A stretch of 64,000 nucleotides of DNA from the NCBI RefSeq assembly GCF_000407485.1, contig NZ_ASWD01000001.1:682001-746000 (forward strand). Direction: 5' to 3'. This DNA is from Enterococcus pallens ATCC BAA-351 (GTDB taxonomy: Bacteria; Bacillota; Bacilli; Lactobacillales; Enterococcaceae). This document shows, piece after piece, positions 51,541 through 59,779 of the stretch. Under the pieces are notes generated by a model. That model had not been told where the DNA came from and ran no database searches. It saw only the letters and a list, made by a program, of their open reading frames with translations. The position numbers and the translations under genes were made by a program. Every line of letters starts with the position of its first letter. Within the stretch, counting starts at the first letter, position 1.

Positions 51541-52359
51541 TTACTGTGCTCGCTGAGCATCCATCTCATTTTCCGTTTGAACTAGTTCTTCGTAAGTCAA
51601 GATACCATCACTGTTAATATCTGCTTGCGAAGTTTGTTCGCTGATTACTCGTTCGCCGTTTGGCAATACACGTAACACAGTTACTTGTTCACCCCATGGC
51701 GTGGTCAACACTTGACCAACCTGCGCGTTCTGCTGGGCATTTTTAGCATCCATTTCATTTTCCGTTTGAACCAATTCTTCATAGGTTAAAACGCCATCGT
51801 TATTAATATCTGCCTGCGAAGTTTGTTCACTGATTACTCGTTCGCCGTTTGGCAATACACGCAAAACGGTTACTTGCTCACCCCAAGGCGTCGTCAGTAC
51901 TTGGCCGACTTGACTTGCTTGTTGGGTATCGCTGGAAGGTGTCGTTTGCTGTGTGCTGCTGCTTGAAGTGGCAGCACTATTTTTTTCTTCAATAAAGTCA
52001 GCGGATGGTACAATTTTCACCTTTTGCTCTTTTTTCAGTTTATCTAAAGAAGCAGTCAACGTAATCGTCTTCTCTTTCGCCTCTTCCAATTTGTAATCGT
52101 AAGTAAATTTGCCTTTATTATCTGCCGTTACCGTATCATCTTCAATTTTAATCTTTGCTTCAGGATCAGTAGTCCCTTCAATTGTCGCTTTTCCAGTATC
52201 GTCTGTTGTTACTTCCTTGGCAACCGTAAGCTTTAAGCTTTTCACCTCGGAAGTAGATGGTGTGGTGCTAGAGTTGGTGGTATCGTTGTTGCCTGAACTA
52301 CAGCCAACCAAAGCAACGGAACAACCTACCAATAAAGTTAACCCAATGATCTTTTTCAT
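51541..52359 (-). CDS. lipoprotein with two EF-hand repeats
   Basis: This 272-residue protein starts with a lipoprotein signal peptide and lipobox (VALVGCSS, Cys20). A Ser/Thr-rich linker, an Ig-like beta domain (about 40-118) and a second Ser/Gln linker follow. Then come two almost identical units of about 60 residues (150-212 and 213-272). Each unit ends with a canonical EF-hand loop, DINNDGVLTYEE and DINSDGILTYEE (D at 1, N at 3, D at 5, G at 6, E at 12). It is probably anchored on the outer membrane face and binds calcium. The function of the QVLTTPWGEQVTVLRVLPNG part is unknown. Confidence 0.82.
   Translation of the reverse strand: MKKIIGLTLLVGCSVALVGCSSGNNDTTNSSTTPSTSEVKSLKLTVAKEVTTDDTGKATIEGTTDPEAKIKIEDDTVTADNKGKFTYDYKLEEAKEKTITLTASLDKLKKEQKVKIVPSADFIEEKNSAATSSSSTQQTTPSSDTQQASQVGQVLTTPWGEQVTVLRVLPNGERVISEQTSQADINNDGVLTYEELVQTENEMDAKNAQQNAQVGQVLTTPWGEQVTVLRVLPNGERVISEQTSQADINSDGILTYEELVQTENEMDAQRAQ
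51544..51912 (-). repeat. tandem repeat inside the lipoprotein gene
   Basis: Two in-frame units (51724-51912 and 51544-51723) encode the duplicated EF-hand modules. Protein identity is nearly complete, while the DNA differs at several silent sites, so the duplication is not very recent. Confidence 0.85.
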
Positions 52360-53205
52360 TGTTCTTACCTCTTTTCTTCTCTGTAATACAATTGTAACAA
52401 ATGAAACAATTTTGTAAACACCTTTCTACTAAAAACCTGAAATCTTTGCTCATTCTTATTTATCTGCTGAATTAAAATTGGTAAAGAGCTATCCAATTAT
52501 CCGTTACTGAGGTAACTATTAAAAAAACAGCGATTCAACAAAAGAGGATTCCTTTTCTTTAGTTTAACATAAAATCAAATGAGTCCAAAACCTGCCATAA
52601 AATTCATATCCAGTATTTTTCAACTTTCAATTTCACAAATGACTGGTTCGTTCTAATTTCAAATTCATATGTTTTTTTATCCCCTACTAAATCTTAGCTC
52701 TCCTTAAATGAGTGATGAGTATTTTTATTAATTGTTGCGAGATATTGTTCTTGATCTTGCTTCTAGAACACTAACAATTTTCAACTATTTCAGATAACAA
52801 TAATTTAGGATTAAAGATATTCTATCATTCTAAACGAAAAATCTAGAATTTCAAGAAGAATCTGATTAAAATGTATCTTTAATAATTTAAGCGACTCAAT
52901 TAATTAAGTGATAAGAGCCCAATCTACTGCCTAAAGTCAATGTTTTCATTTGATTAAACTCCAATAGTTCACAATGAACTTGTTTCATGCAAAACGAACT
53001 AGAATTACTGTTTTTTTAAATAAAAGAGTTAAATATTTTCCATCCAAATTTTCAAATAACGAATTACTCATTTTTTAAAAAACAAATCTATCAAAAAAAC
53101 TGTTTGCGGAAAAGGAAATAATATGAACTACGTTAAATAAAAAACATCTAATTTGTTTTCCAAATTAAATGCAAAAAAATTATGAGAATTTTTCTTAATT
53201 TGTTC
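52360..53205. other. gene-free AT-rich gap
   Basis: About 0.85 kb without a convincing ORF, RNA gene or repeat family. It is richer in A and T than its surroundings. I see only scattered promoter-like hexamers. It may be a degraded gene, a regulatory spacer or the scar of a lost element. Confidence 0.6.
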
Positions 53206-53234
53206 TTGAATTCGTTAACATCTTAGATTAGAAT
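53206..53234 (+). promoter_or_regulatory. promoter of the basic-tail protein gene
   Basis: TTGAAT (53206-53211) and TAGAAT (53229-53234) are 17 bp apart, about 40 bp before the start codon. Confidence 0.55.
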
Positions 53235-53274
53235 AATGTCATCAAACGAGTAAATGGAACGAGGAGATGTGGAC

Positions 53275-54324
53275 ATGGAGACAACTGTATTCGGTCAAGC
53301 AACACTATTTAGATCAGGAAGAATGAACCTTGAGAAAAAATTTATAAAGGCGGCAAAAGAAACGCAAGACACTGTTTTTCTAACTCAGTGTGCAATTGCT
53401 ATCATGATCCGTAACGGGCTTTCTGTCGAAGACTTTTCTTACTTCTGTAAAGATATTATTCGTGAGTGGTTTCTGACCGATGATAGCTTAAAGGAAATTC
53501 CCATGTCCTGTATTTATTTTCGTGCCTATTTTTCTGACGAGGAGTGGGCGATTGTAACCAAGCGGATGTTCGGCAGTGAAAAAGCCTTTTTGACCTGCAC
53601 CGAATATGAACGTATCCATATTGATAAGCTAGGCAACCTTTTAATTTCTGGCAGCCACGAAGTTCCGCAAAGATCTAAATTAGTCTCTTTTTTCAAAGAT
53701 GAGAACGGCAAACGACACGGCTGGAATCTTAGCAATGTCAACCCTCAGCTGACTAATCAACAATACTACGACTTGTTAACCATTCTCACTAAACTGGATA
53801 TTTTCGAAAAAGACGGTGTTCGACGTTTTGCGGAAGTAGTCAAAGCCGATACTCTGACGGAAAAACCTCGTTTTAATAATACAAAGGAAGAGCAAACCTT
53901 AAAAGCAGCTCCATTAAGATCGATTGTCACCAAACCGACTGAGTTGTCAAAAGTCACACAAACGCCGCAAAACCGCCCTTCTGCACTAATAGAAGCAGTA
54001 ATCAATAGGGCTGCCGAAAGTCGTAAACAGACTCCTCAAGAACTGGAAATCTTTTTGTTAGGCGGTTTTGATTACAGCTCGGTGCCGGATGAAAATGAAT
54101 TGCTGACACTGGTGAACCAGGCTTTAGCTGAAAATAAACCAGTGACTGTGATCCAAAAGGAACAAAAACAGATAGGCAAAGCAAACAAAAGCAATAAGAA
54201 AACACGCAAGGATCGAGAGAAGTCCAAGAAAAATAGACCTCAGCTCACTAAAGAACAACGTGCCTTCCAAAACAGAGTCAATAAAGCGCTTGGAAAAAAG
54301 AATAGATCCAAAAAAAGGCGGTAG
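53275..54324 (+). CDS. unrecognised protein with a highly basic C-terminal tail
   Basis: This 349-residue protein is not recognised. Residues 1-200 look like a folded, mixed alpha/beta domain (FIKAAKETQDTVFLTQCAIA, EIPMSCIYFRAYFSDEEWA). Residues 200-290 are linker-like, and the last 50 or so are packed with Lys and Arg (KANKSNKKTRKDREKSKKNR, ALGKKNRSKKRR), as in RNA- or DNA-binding tails. ATG 53275 is chosen because GAGGAG lies 8 nt upstream. It lies alone after the gene-free gap, with no clear terminator. A nucleic-acid role is inferred only from charge. Confidence 0.7.
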   Translation: METTVFGQATLFRSGRMNLEKKFIKAAKETQDTVFLTQCAIAIMIRNGLSVEDFSYFCKDIIREWFLTDDSLKEIPMSCIYFRAYFSDEEWAIVTKRMFGSEKAFLTCTEYERIHIDKLGNLLISGSHEVPQRSKLVSFFKDENGKRHGWNLSNVNPQLTNQQYYDLLTILTKLDIFEKDGVRRFAEVVKADTLTEKPRFNNTKEEQTLKAAPLRSIVTKPTELSKVTQTPQNRPSALIEAVINRAAESRKQTPQELEIFLLGGFDYSSVPDENELLTLVNQALAENKPVTVIQKEQKQIGKANKSNKKTRKDREKSKKNRPQLTKEQRAFQNRVNKALGKKNRSKKRR

Positions 54325-54619
54325 CGTGTCTGAAGGCTGCGGTTTAACTCCAGTGTGCCATAAAACGGTTAAGAGTTATTATCCAAATAATCAGACAAAT
54401 ACGATCGTCTATCTTTTCGGGAAAAAAACAAGAAACTTTTTAGGGCAATGGACTTAACTAATAAAGAGTCCACGGAGCATCTTAGGATTAAAAATGATCA
54501 AACGGTTTAACAAATAGTACTTCTTAAAGCACAAAGTGTATTTTCTGAACGCTAACTTGTTGCTTCAACAAGAGCATTACTACGACTAATTTTCTTTGTT
54601 TCCTAAAAAATATACACAA
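54325..54619. other. intergenic stretch without a recognised feature
   Basis: No ORF or RNA gene can be supported here. There is a short hairpin TGGACT...AGTCCA without a T run, and no clear terminator for the upstream gene. Confidence 0.5.
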
Positions 54620-54659
54620 CAAAAAACTTTCTTCCTGAAAAACCTGCTAGGAAGAAAGT
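54620..54659 (-). terminator. terminator of the mannose-type PTS operon
   Basis: A perfect 11-bp stem ACTTTCTTCCT (54626-54636) / AGGAAGAAAGT (54649-54659) is followed by a T run on the minus strand. Confidence 0.9.
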
Positions 54660-54667
54660 CTGTTTAA

Positions 54668-55606
54668 CTACTCTAAATACTCAACTATCAACTCTGTTGC
54701 CCGCTGAACGGTATTCATTTCCGCTTCTTGCGAACGCGAGGCAATATGAGCGGTTGGTGTAAAGTTAGGCAATTGGAAAAGGTCCTTGCGCCATCCTTCC
54801 AGTATTGGAGGTTCTTCCAAAAAAACGTCGGATGCAGCAGCAGTAATGCTATTTACTTTTAAAGCCTGGTACAGAGCCTGTTCATCTACAATTCCGCCGC
54901 GCGAGGTATTCACTAATATACAGCTGTCTTTCATTTTGTCGAAAGCGGCCTTATCGATTAATTGAGCGGTTGTTTCCGTATATGGTACATGAATCGTAAT
55001 AAAATCACTGGTTTTCAGCAAGGTATTCAAATCCTCTTGCTGAACTTGGTACTGATCCAGATCAGTCTTTGGAATCTGATATAGATCGTAAACACTTGCC
55101 TGCATACCTAAACCGACAGCTCGCTGAGCGACAGCCTTGCCAATTGCACCAAAACCAATGATTCCCAGCTTTTTCCCGTACAGCTCGACACCAGTTGGCT
55201 TCGCCCAACTGCCTTCTTTTACAGCTTGAGCGTTCGTTGCAATCTGGCGTGCACTGCTAAACAGCAAACCGATCGTGAACTCAGCCACAGCATTGGTATT
55301 GGTTCCTATGCAGCGTCCCACCTGGATTTTCCGCTCCTCACAAACATTCAGATCAATATTATCAGTGCCAACACCAAACTTGACTACAGCTTCTAAATGG
55401 GAACATTTTTCTAAAAAAGCAGCATCCATTTGATCAACACCCACAATAATTCCCGCAGCATCTCGGCTGTGTTTAGCGAAGACTTCCGGTGTGAACGGTT
55501 TGCCAGTGTCATTTAGTACTACCTGAAACCCTTGTTTTTCCAAATATTCTTTTTGCTTTTGTCCGTAAGCTGCAAAACCACGAGGAGTAATCACTATTTT
55601 TTTCAT
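54668..55606 (-). CDS. D-2-hydroxyacid dehydrogenase (PGDH-like)
   Basis: This 312-residue NAD-dependent dehydrogenase has the Rossmann motif GIIGFGAIGKAVAQR and the catalytic triad Arg in VNTSRGG, Glu in LEEPP and His in TAHIASRS. The family reduces 2-oxo acids to D-2-hydroxy acids or the reverse. ATG 55606 is spaced best from TAGGATG; an ATG at 55615 is also possible. It is the last gene of the PTS operon, 10 bp after the aldolase. It may act on a 2-keto acid made in the pathway or on pyruvate from the aldolase. Confidence 0.85.
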   Translation of the reverse strand: MKKIVITPRGFAAYGQKQKEYLEKQGFQVVLNDTGKPFTPEVFAKHSRDAAGIIVGVDQMDAAFLEKCSHLEAVVKFGVGTDNIDLNVCEERKIQVGRCIGTNTNAVAEFTIGLLFSSARQIATNAQAVKEGSWAKPTGVELYGKKLGIIGFGAIGKAVAQRAVGLGMQASVYDLYQIPKTDLDQYQVQQEDLNTLLKTSDFITIHVPYTETTAQLIDKAAFDKMKDSCILVNTSRGGIVDEQALYQALKVNSITAAASDVFLEEPPILEGWRKDLFQLPNFTPTAHIASRSQEAEMNTVQRATELIVEYLE

Positions 55607-55616
55607 GCTGCTCATC

Positions 55617-56243
55617 CTATCTACTGGCTTGTGCGATTGCACAAAGCTGCCTAGCATTTTCAGTAATTTCTTCACTAGTTCCTTTAGTTAATAAACCACC
55701 TATCCCTACACAATCCACGCCGTTTTTATACCATTGATCCAAGTTGTCTATGGTAACACCACCTGAAGCTAAAATCGCTACTTGCGGACAAGGAACCTTG
55801 ATGACCTTTGCCAGCTCTGGTCCATAGAAATTAGAGATTGGGAACGCTTTAATGAAGGCAGCCCCTTGTTTTAAGGCTTCCAGCATTTCAGTATATGAAG
55901 TACAACCAGGTGCGTAGGGAATTTGATAAAGATTGCACATCTGCTGTACTTCAGAATTAAAGGTTGGCGCTATAATGAAATCTGCTCCGCTCAAAATAGC
56001 TAGTCGTGCGGTTACACCTTCTAAAACGGTGCCCGCACCAATCAGCAGCTGCGTACCATATTTTTTCTTCAAAGCTTGGATGACCTCTCCAGCATTGGCA
56101 TTGGTATAACTAATTTCCAATACGTTTACGCCACCCTCCAGACAGCCCTGAGCAATTTCGATTCCCCGTTCAATTGTTTCTACCCGTACTACAGCCATTA
56201 TGCCTGTTTTTTTAATTGCTGTAATGATTTTTTCTTTTTCCAT
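55617..56243 (-). CDS. KDPG/KHG-type aldolase (Eda family)
   Basis: This 208-residue class I aldolase has the Eda motifs VVRVETIERGIEIAQ, the active-site Glu in LEISYTN, GAGTVL, and the Schiff-base Lys in AAFIKAFP. These enzymes split 2-keto-3-deoxy-6-phosphogluconate or 2-keto-4-hydroxyglutarate, releasing pyruvate. In this operon it implies that the sugar is turned into a 2-keto-3-deoxy acid phosphate, although no dehydratase or ammonia-lyase is encoded in the operon. Confidence 0.9.
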   Translation of the reverse strand: MEKEKIITAIKKTGIMAVVRVETIERGIEIAQGCLEGGVNVLEISYTNANAGEVIQALKKKYGTQLLIGAGTVLEGVTARLAILSGADFIIAPTFNSEVQQMCNLYQIPYAPGCTSYTEMLEALKQGAAFIKAFPISNFYGPELAKVIKVPCPQVAILASGGVTIDNLDQWYKNGVDCVGIGGLLTKGTSEEITENARQLCAIAQASR

Positions 56244-56248
56244 CGTAT

Positions 56249-57013
56249 TTATCTCCTCATTTCTATCTCTTTTGTTGTAATTAATTCCTGTTGCTCCAGC
56301 AAAAGTCCTTGTAGGTCAGCTTCTAAATGAGTCCCCCCAGTAAAATTATCAATCAAATAATCCCCAATCAGTACAGGATGACAATAGATTTCAGCGACAG
56401 TCTTCTCCTCCAAACTGTCAGCATTCTTACGGTACGTAGCAATACTGCTAGTATAAGGAACAGTCTGAAGCTGCGTCTGATTGAACCGATGCTGCCAACG
56501 TCGGATATAAACATTTCGCAATAAATTGCCAGTATTGAAGCTGGCTCCCAATCCCCGCATCGTTTTAAACCCATACTTTTCCAGCAAGGGTAGTAAGGCC
56601 TGCAATACTGAAAAATCGTAAAACGCACAATGATGAGAATCAATATTGTACAAAGTGAAGCCAGCCGCTCTATATTTTCTAATCTGGGCCTCCAGCTCCT
56701 CTGTTAACTCCTCTTGAAAAAGGCGAAACCATGCAGTCCACAAAGGAGGTTGATAACGAAAGGAATCGTAGTAGCAGTAATGCTTTAACTTTTTGATTTT
56801 GGCAGATAAAGGGGTACCCTCAAAAAGATTAATGTGCAAGCCCACCTTATCCATAAAACCGTCTTCTTTAGCAATGGCCACTGCCTCATCAAAATAATTT
56901 GAGTTGGTCACTACCGAAGTTTGGGTACAAATCCCTTTTTCCATCGCCAAACGAATCCCTAAGTTGGCCTCATGACTCAACCCAAAGTCATCGGCATTTA
57001 CGATTATTCTCAT
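56249..57013 (-). CDS. ChbG/YdjC-family carbohydrate deacetylase
   Basis: This 254-residue protein has the family's metal motifs IVNADDFGLS at the N-terminus (Asp pair) and HINLFEGTPL and NIDSHHCAFYDF further on. ChbG removes an acetyl group from N-acetylated sugars such as phosphorylated chito-oligosaccharides. ATG 57013 is chosen because GAGGG lies 6 nt upstream. It is coded between the PTS IID and the Eda-type aldolase, suggesting an N-acetylated substrate. Confidence 0.85.
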   Translation of the reverse strand: MRIIVNADDFGLSHEANLGIRLAMEKGICTQTSVVTNSNYFDEAVAIAKEDGFMDKVGLHINLFEGTPLSAKIKKLKHYCYYDSFRYQPPLWTAWFRLFQEELTEELEAQIRKYRAAGFTLYNIDSHHCAFYDFSVLQALLPLLEKYGFKTMRGLGASFNTGNLLRNVYIRRWQHRFNQTQLQTVPYTSSIATYRKNADSLEEKTVAEIYCHPVLIGDYLIDNFTGGTHLEADLQGLLLEQQELITTKEIEMRR

Positions 57014-57026
57014 CTTCATCCCTCAT

Positions 57027-57851
57027 TTAAAAGAAACCGATCAAGGTGCCAATTGCTCCAATCAAAATCAACACCAGCAAGATGATATTCACATTCATTT
57101 TCTTCTTTAATAAGAAAATCGTCAGCAAGGTAATCGACAACGGCAGCAGACCTTTAAAAATACTGTCCAAAATATCGGTTTGGACATTCAAAACTCCAGT
57201 ACTCATCTCAACTTCCAAACTAGATGACAGCGTGACATAAGAGGCGGTTAATCCCCCCAGTACCGTCGCTCCAACAACTGTCGCTTTTTCTGTGACTTTA
57301 TCCAAAAGACCGCTGCTGATAATTTTACCGATTCCTTCTCGACCTAAATAGTAGCCTTTGGTATAGGAAAGATAGCCTAGCCCAAAAAGCACAATTGCAA
57401 TGGTCAGCAGGTAAAAAATCGGTCCTAGGAAATTTCCTTCCTTAGCCATGCCGAGAAAAATTCCCAGAGCAATCGGTGAAAGTGTGCCCTGCCAAATGGT
57501 GTCGCCGATTCCGGCTAACGGCCCCATCAAACCAGTTTTAATATTCGAAATCATTTCTGGATCAATTTCTTCACCTTTAGCCCGTTGTTCTTCTAAAGCC
57601 AAAACAATCCCTAAAATACTGCCACCAACATTAGGCTCGGTATTGAAAAATTCCATGTGTCGCTTCAAGGCTTCCTTTAGGCGCTCCGAGTCCTTGCCAT
57701 ACATTTTTTCCAAACTAGGGGCTAGCGCATGGACGACCCCAGATGCCTGCATCCGTTCATAGTTATAGGTCGAGTGACTGAAAAAAGTCCAGATCAAGTA
57801 AGATTTAATAATATCTTTTTTATTGAGTAAACGTACTGCTTCTTGTTCCAT
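57027..57851 (-). CDS. PTS mannose-type IID
   Basis: This 274-residue IID component has the typical MQASGVVHALAPSLEKMY and FFNTEPNVGG segments and the central GLMGPLAGIGDTIWQGTL, with membrane helices at the C-terminus. With IIC it forms the membrane complex of a mannose-family PTS. The order IIA-IIB-IIC-IID is complete in this operon. Confidence 0.93.
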   Translation of the reverse strand: MEQEAVRLLNKKDIIKSYLIWTFFSHSTYNYERMQASGVVHALAPSLEKMYGKDSERLKEALKRHMEFFNTEPNVGGSILGIVLALEEQRAKGEEIDPEMISNIKTGLMGPLAGIGDTIWQGTLSPIALGIFLGMAKEGNFLGPIFYLLTIAIVLFGLGYLSYTKGYYLGREGIGKIISSGLLDKVTEKATVVGATVLGGLTASYVTLSSSLEVEMSTGVLNVQTDILDSIFKGLLPLSITLLTIFLLKKKMNVNIILLVLILIGAIGTLIGFF

Positions 57852-57862
57852 TTTTTCTCCCC

Positions 57863-58627
57863 CTAATTCATCGCCATGCGATCATTTTTTTGTAAAAAGG
57901 CAATAATCACTGCAATCATTCCGATGACTAATAATGGCAGTTCTAAATACATTACTAAAATAAAGCCTAGCAACAAGTAAAGATAAGCCATTGATCCTGC
58001 ATTTGATAAAATAGCTTTAAAGTTCATAGCAATCCCTAGTGCTGGCAGGATAGTTCCTACTGTGCTTAAAATGTTGATGATTGGTGTCCCCTCCAAGCTG
58101 TTTAACATGTTCGTAATGACTGAGGCACCACTGAAGACAGCAATTGCTACAGGTATGGTATAAATAATTCCTTTAAACAGTTGAGATGGAATAATATTGT
58201 AGAGCATGATTTTCTTAATATCTCCCGTTTCCACCACGCTATCCATCCGGTGAATAATAAAAATATCGCCAGTCATATAAAGCATCCACAAAAAGTTCCC
58301 TAAAAGTGAAATCGGTACAGCCAATGTTACAGCAACCTCGGGCGTTGTGTTGGAAAGGATAGCCAGCGCAGTACCCACAGTTCCAGCCAACCCTTCATCC
58401 ATCGTTTGTGCACCGCCAGCAGTAATTTGCGCCAAGTAAGTCGCATTAATCGCTGCTCCGACAATACACCCTTTAACAGGATCGCCTAAAATAAGTCCCA
58501 CCATAATCCCCGAAATCAGAGGGCGTTTTAACGCCCAGCTCATATTGACTGTCAACCATGGCGTCCCATTAGCACCCAGATAATACACTAACCCAATTAA
58601 GACCGCTTGTAGAATTGAAATTTCCAT
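57863..58627 (-). CDS. PTS mannose-type IIC
   Basis: This 254-residue integral membrane protein of the mannose/sorbose IIC family has eight or so hydrophobic segments and the conserved NATYLAQITAGGAQTMDEGL stretch. It lies 1 bp after the IIB gene and 11 bp before IID. Confidence 0.92.
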   Translation of the reverse strand: MEISILQAVLIGLVYYLGANGTPWLTVNMSWALKRPLISGIMVGLILGDPVKGCIVGAAINATYLAQITAGGAQTMDEGLAGTVGTALAILSNTTPEVAVTLAVPISLLGNFLWMLYMTGDIFIIHRMDSVVETGDIKKIMLYNIIPSQLFKGIIYTIPVAIAVFSGASVITNMLNSLEGTPIINILSTVGTILPALGIAMNFKAILSNAGSMAYLYLLLGFILVMYLELPLLVIGMIAVIIAFLQKNDRMAMN

Positions 58628-58628
58628 T

Positions 58629-59108
58629 TTATCCCTCTCCTTTAATTATTTTTCCTAGGCTAACCTTTTCCGTATTTGGAACAACTTGGATAAACACCTC
58701 CACCTGTTCGATCAGCTTACGGAAAATTCCGCGTTCTTCCTCGCTACAGGAAATATTTTTATAGAGTTGAGAGCGATCCTGATTAGAGCCCATCCCCCCT
58801 AAGTTAATGGCTGGAATCGCTACTCCTGCTTCCAGCAGCTGCTGATAAACCGCTGGTCCTTTAGCTAAAATAATGATTTTCTTTTCATCACCATTGTTTA
58901 AATAAGTGGTCGCATCAGCAACAGTTAAAACAGTTGCCTGCATTTTAGGCGGAACAGCACCGGTAATCACCATTTTAAGAAAGTCATCCTTGGCTACCGC
59001 ATCATCCACAATCACAATTTCGTTGGCTCCAGTGTGCTGAACCCAGGCAGTCATCACCTGACCATGAATCAGGCGGTCATCAATTCTCGCTAATACAATT
59101 GTTTGCAT
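58629..59108 (-). CDS. PTS mannose-type IIB
   Basis: This 159-residue IIB has the phosphohistidine in RIDDRLIHGQVMTAW (His15). It is the cytoplasmic phosphate carrier between IIA and the IIC/IID complex. The length is that of a free sorbose-type IIB. Confidence 0.93.
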   Translation of the reverse strand: MQTIVLARIDDRLIHGQVMTAWVQHTGANEIVIVDDAVAKDDFLKMVITGAVPPKMQATVLTVADATTYLNNGDEKKIIILAKGPAVYQQLLEAGVAIPAINLGGMGSNQDRSQLYKNISCSEEERGIFRKLIEQVEVFIQVVPNTEKVSLGKIIKGEG

Positions 59109-59123
59109 CGTTTCTCCTCTTTT

Positions 59124-59510
59124 CTATTGAAACATCAAAGTTGTAATTCCATCTTTTCCGATATTTACTAAGTAATCGGTTAATTCCTTAAGCGTCAGTT
59201 TTTCTCGTTTAAAGAGTGCTTCAATTACCAGCGGCAGGTTCACTCCTGTAATGCAGGTAATGTCCTTATCCCGATTTTCGCTAATTGTCTGTGCTACTGC
59301 ATTGTAAGGACTTGCTCCTAATAAATCAGTAAAATAAAGTACATTTCCTTCTATAGAATGTTTTGCTACGTTTTGTTGAAATTCATCGAAGCTGTCACCA
59401 GCTTTCAAGCAGACACTGTATAGATTTGTCTGTGGTCCAACGATTAGTTCTACTGCATCTAAAAAACCCTCTGCTAATTGGCCATGTGTTGTCACAACCA
59501 GTGTAATCAT
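59124..59510 (-). CDS. PTS mannose-type IIA
   Basis: This 128-residue IIA has the phosphohistidine in VVTTHGQLAEG (His9) and the motif FTDLLGASPYN. It is the first gene of the seven-gene operon. The promoter upstream is of the sigma-70 type with a cre-like site, not the -24/-12 type that usually goes with LevR activators. Confidence 0.92.
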   Translation of the reverse strand: MITLVVTTHGQLAEGFLDAVELIVGPQTNLYSVCLKAGDSFDEFQQNVAKHSIEGNVLYFTDLLGASPYNAVAQTISENRDKDITCITGVNLPLVIEALFKREKLTLKELTDYLVNIGKDGITTLMFQ

Positions 59511-59529
59511 TTTCCAACCTCCATTATTT

Positions 59530-59577
59530 GATAAGCGCTTCCAACATCATCATATATGCTGTCAAAGATTTTAGCAA
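59530..59577 (-). promoter_or_regulatory. promoter and cre-like site of the mannose-type PTS operon
   Basis: Minus-strand TTGCTA (59577-59572) and TATGAT (59554-59549) are 17 bp apart. GATAAGCGCTTCCA (59530-59543; minus TGGAAGCGCTTATC, 2 mismatches to the cre consensus) lies just downstream, where CcpA would block transcription. Confidence 0.6.
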
Positions 59578-59584
59578 AACCATC

Positions 59585-59693
59585 AATGTTACACCTAGCT
59601 TTAAATGTGTCACACAAATAAATATGGTTAAACAAAGGACAAACTCGGTGATAGGACCCTTTCTGTGTTATCTATTTTATAATGTGTAACATT
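59585..59693. promoter_or_regulatory. candidate operators between the PTS operon and the LevR-like gene
   Basis: AATGTTACAC (59585-59594) and GTGTAACATT (59684-59693) are perfect inverted copies 89 bp apart, each next to one of the two divergent promoters. The palindrome TGTGTCACACA (59606-59616) lies between them. They are the best candidates for binding by the divergently encoded regulator. Confidence 0.5.
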
Positions 59694-59719
59694 AACTGGT
59701 GTCTGATTTTTAATACGTG

Positions 59720-59725
59720 TATAAT
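59720..59725 (+). promoter_or_regulatory. -10 box of the LevR-like regulator gene
   Basis: A perfect TATAAT lies 55 bp before the start codon. No good -35 is seen at the proper distance, so an activator or a weak promoter is likely. Confidence 0.45.
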
Positions 59726-59779
59726 AAAATTTGAAAGAAGCACGTAAAAAATTTGAATTTTTGACGTTAGGAGATCGTG

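Noticed and set aside
59511-59776. A sigma-54 (-24/-12) promoter before the mannose-type PTS operon
   Set aside because: Expected for a LevR-type activator, but no TGGCAC-N5-TTGCW match was found by eye on the minus strand; a sigma-70-like promoter fits better.
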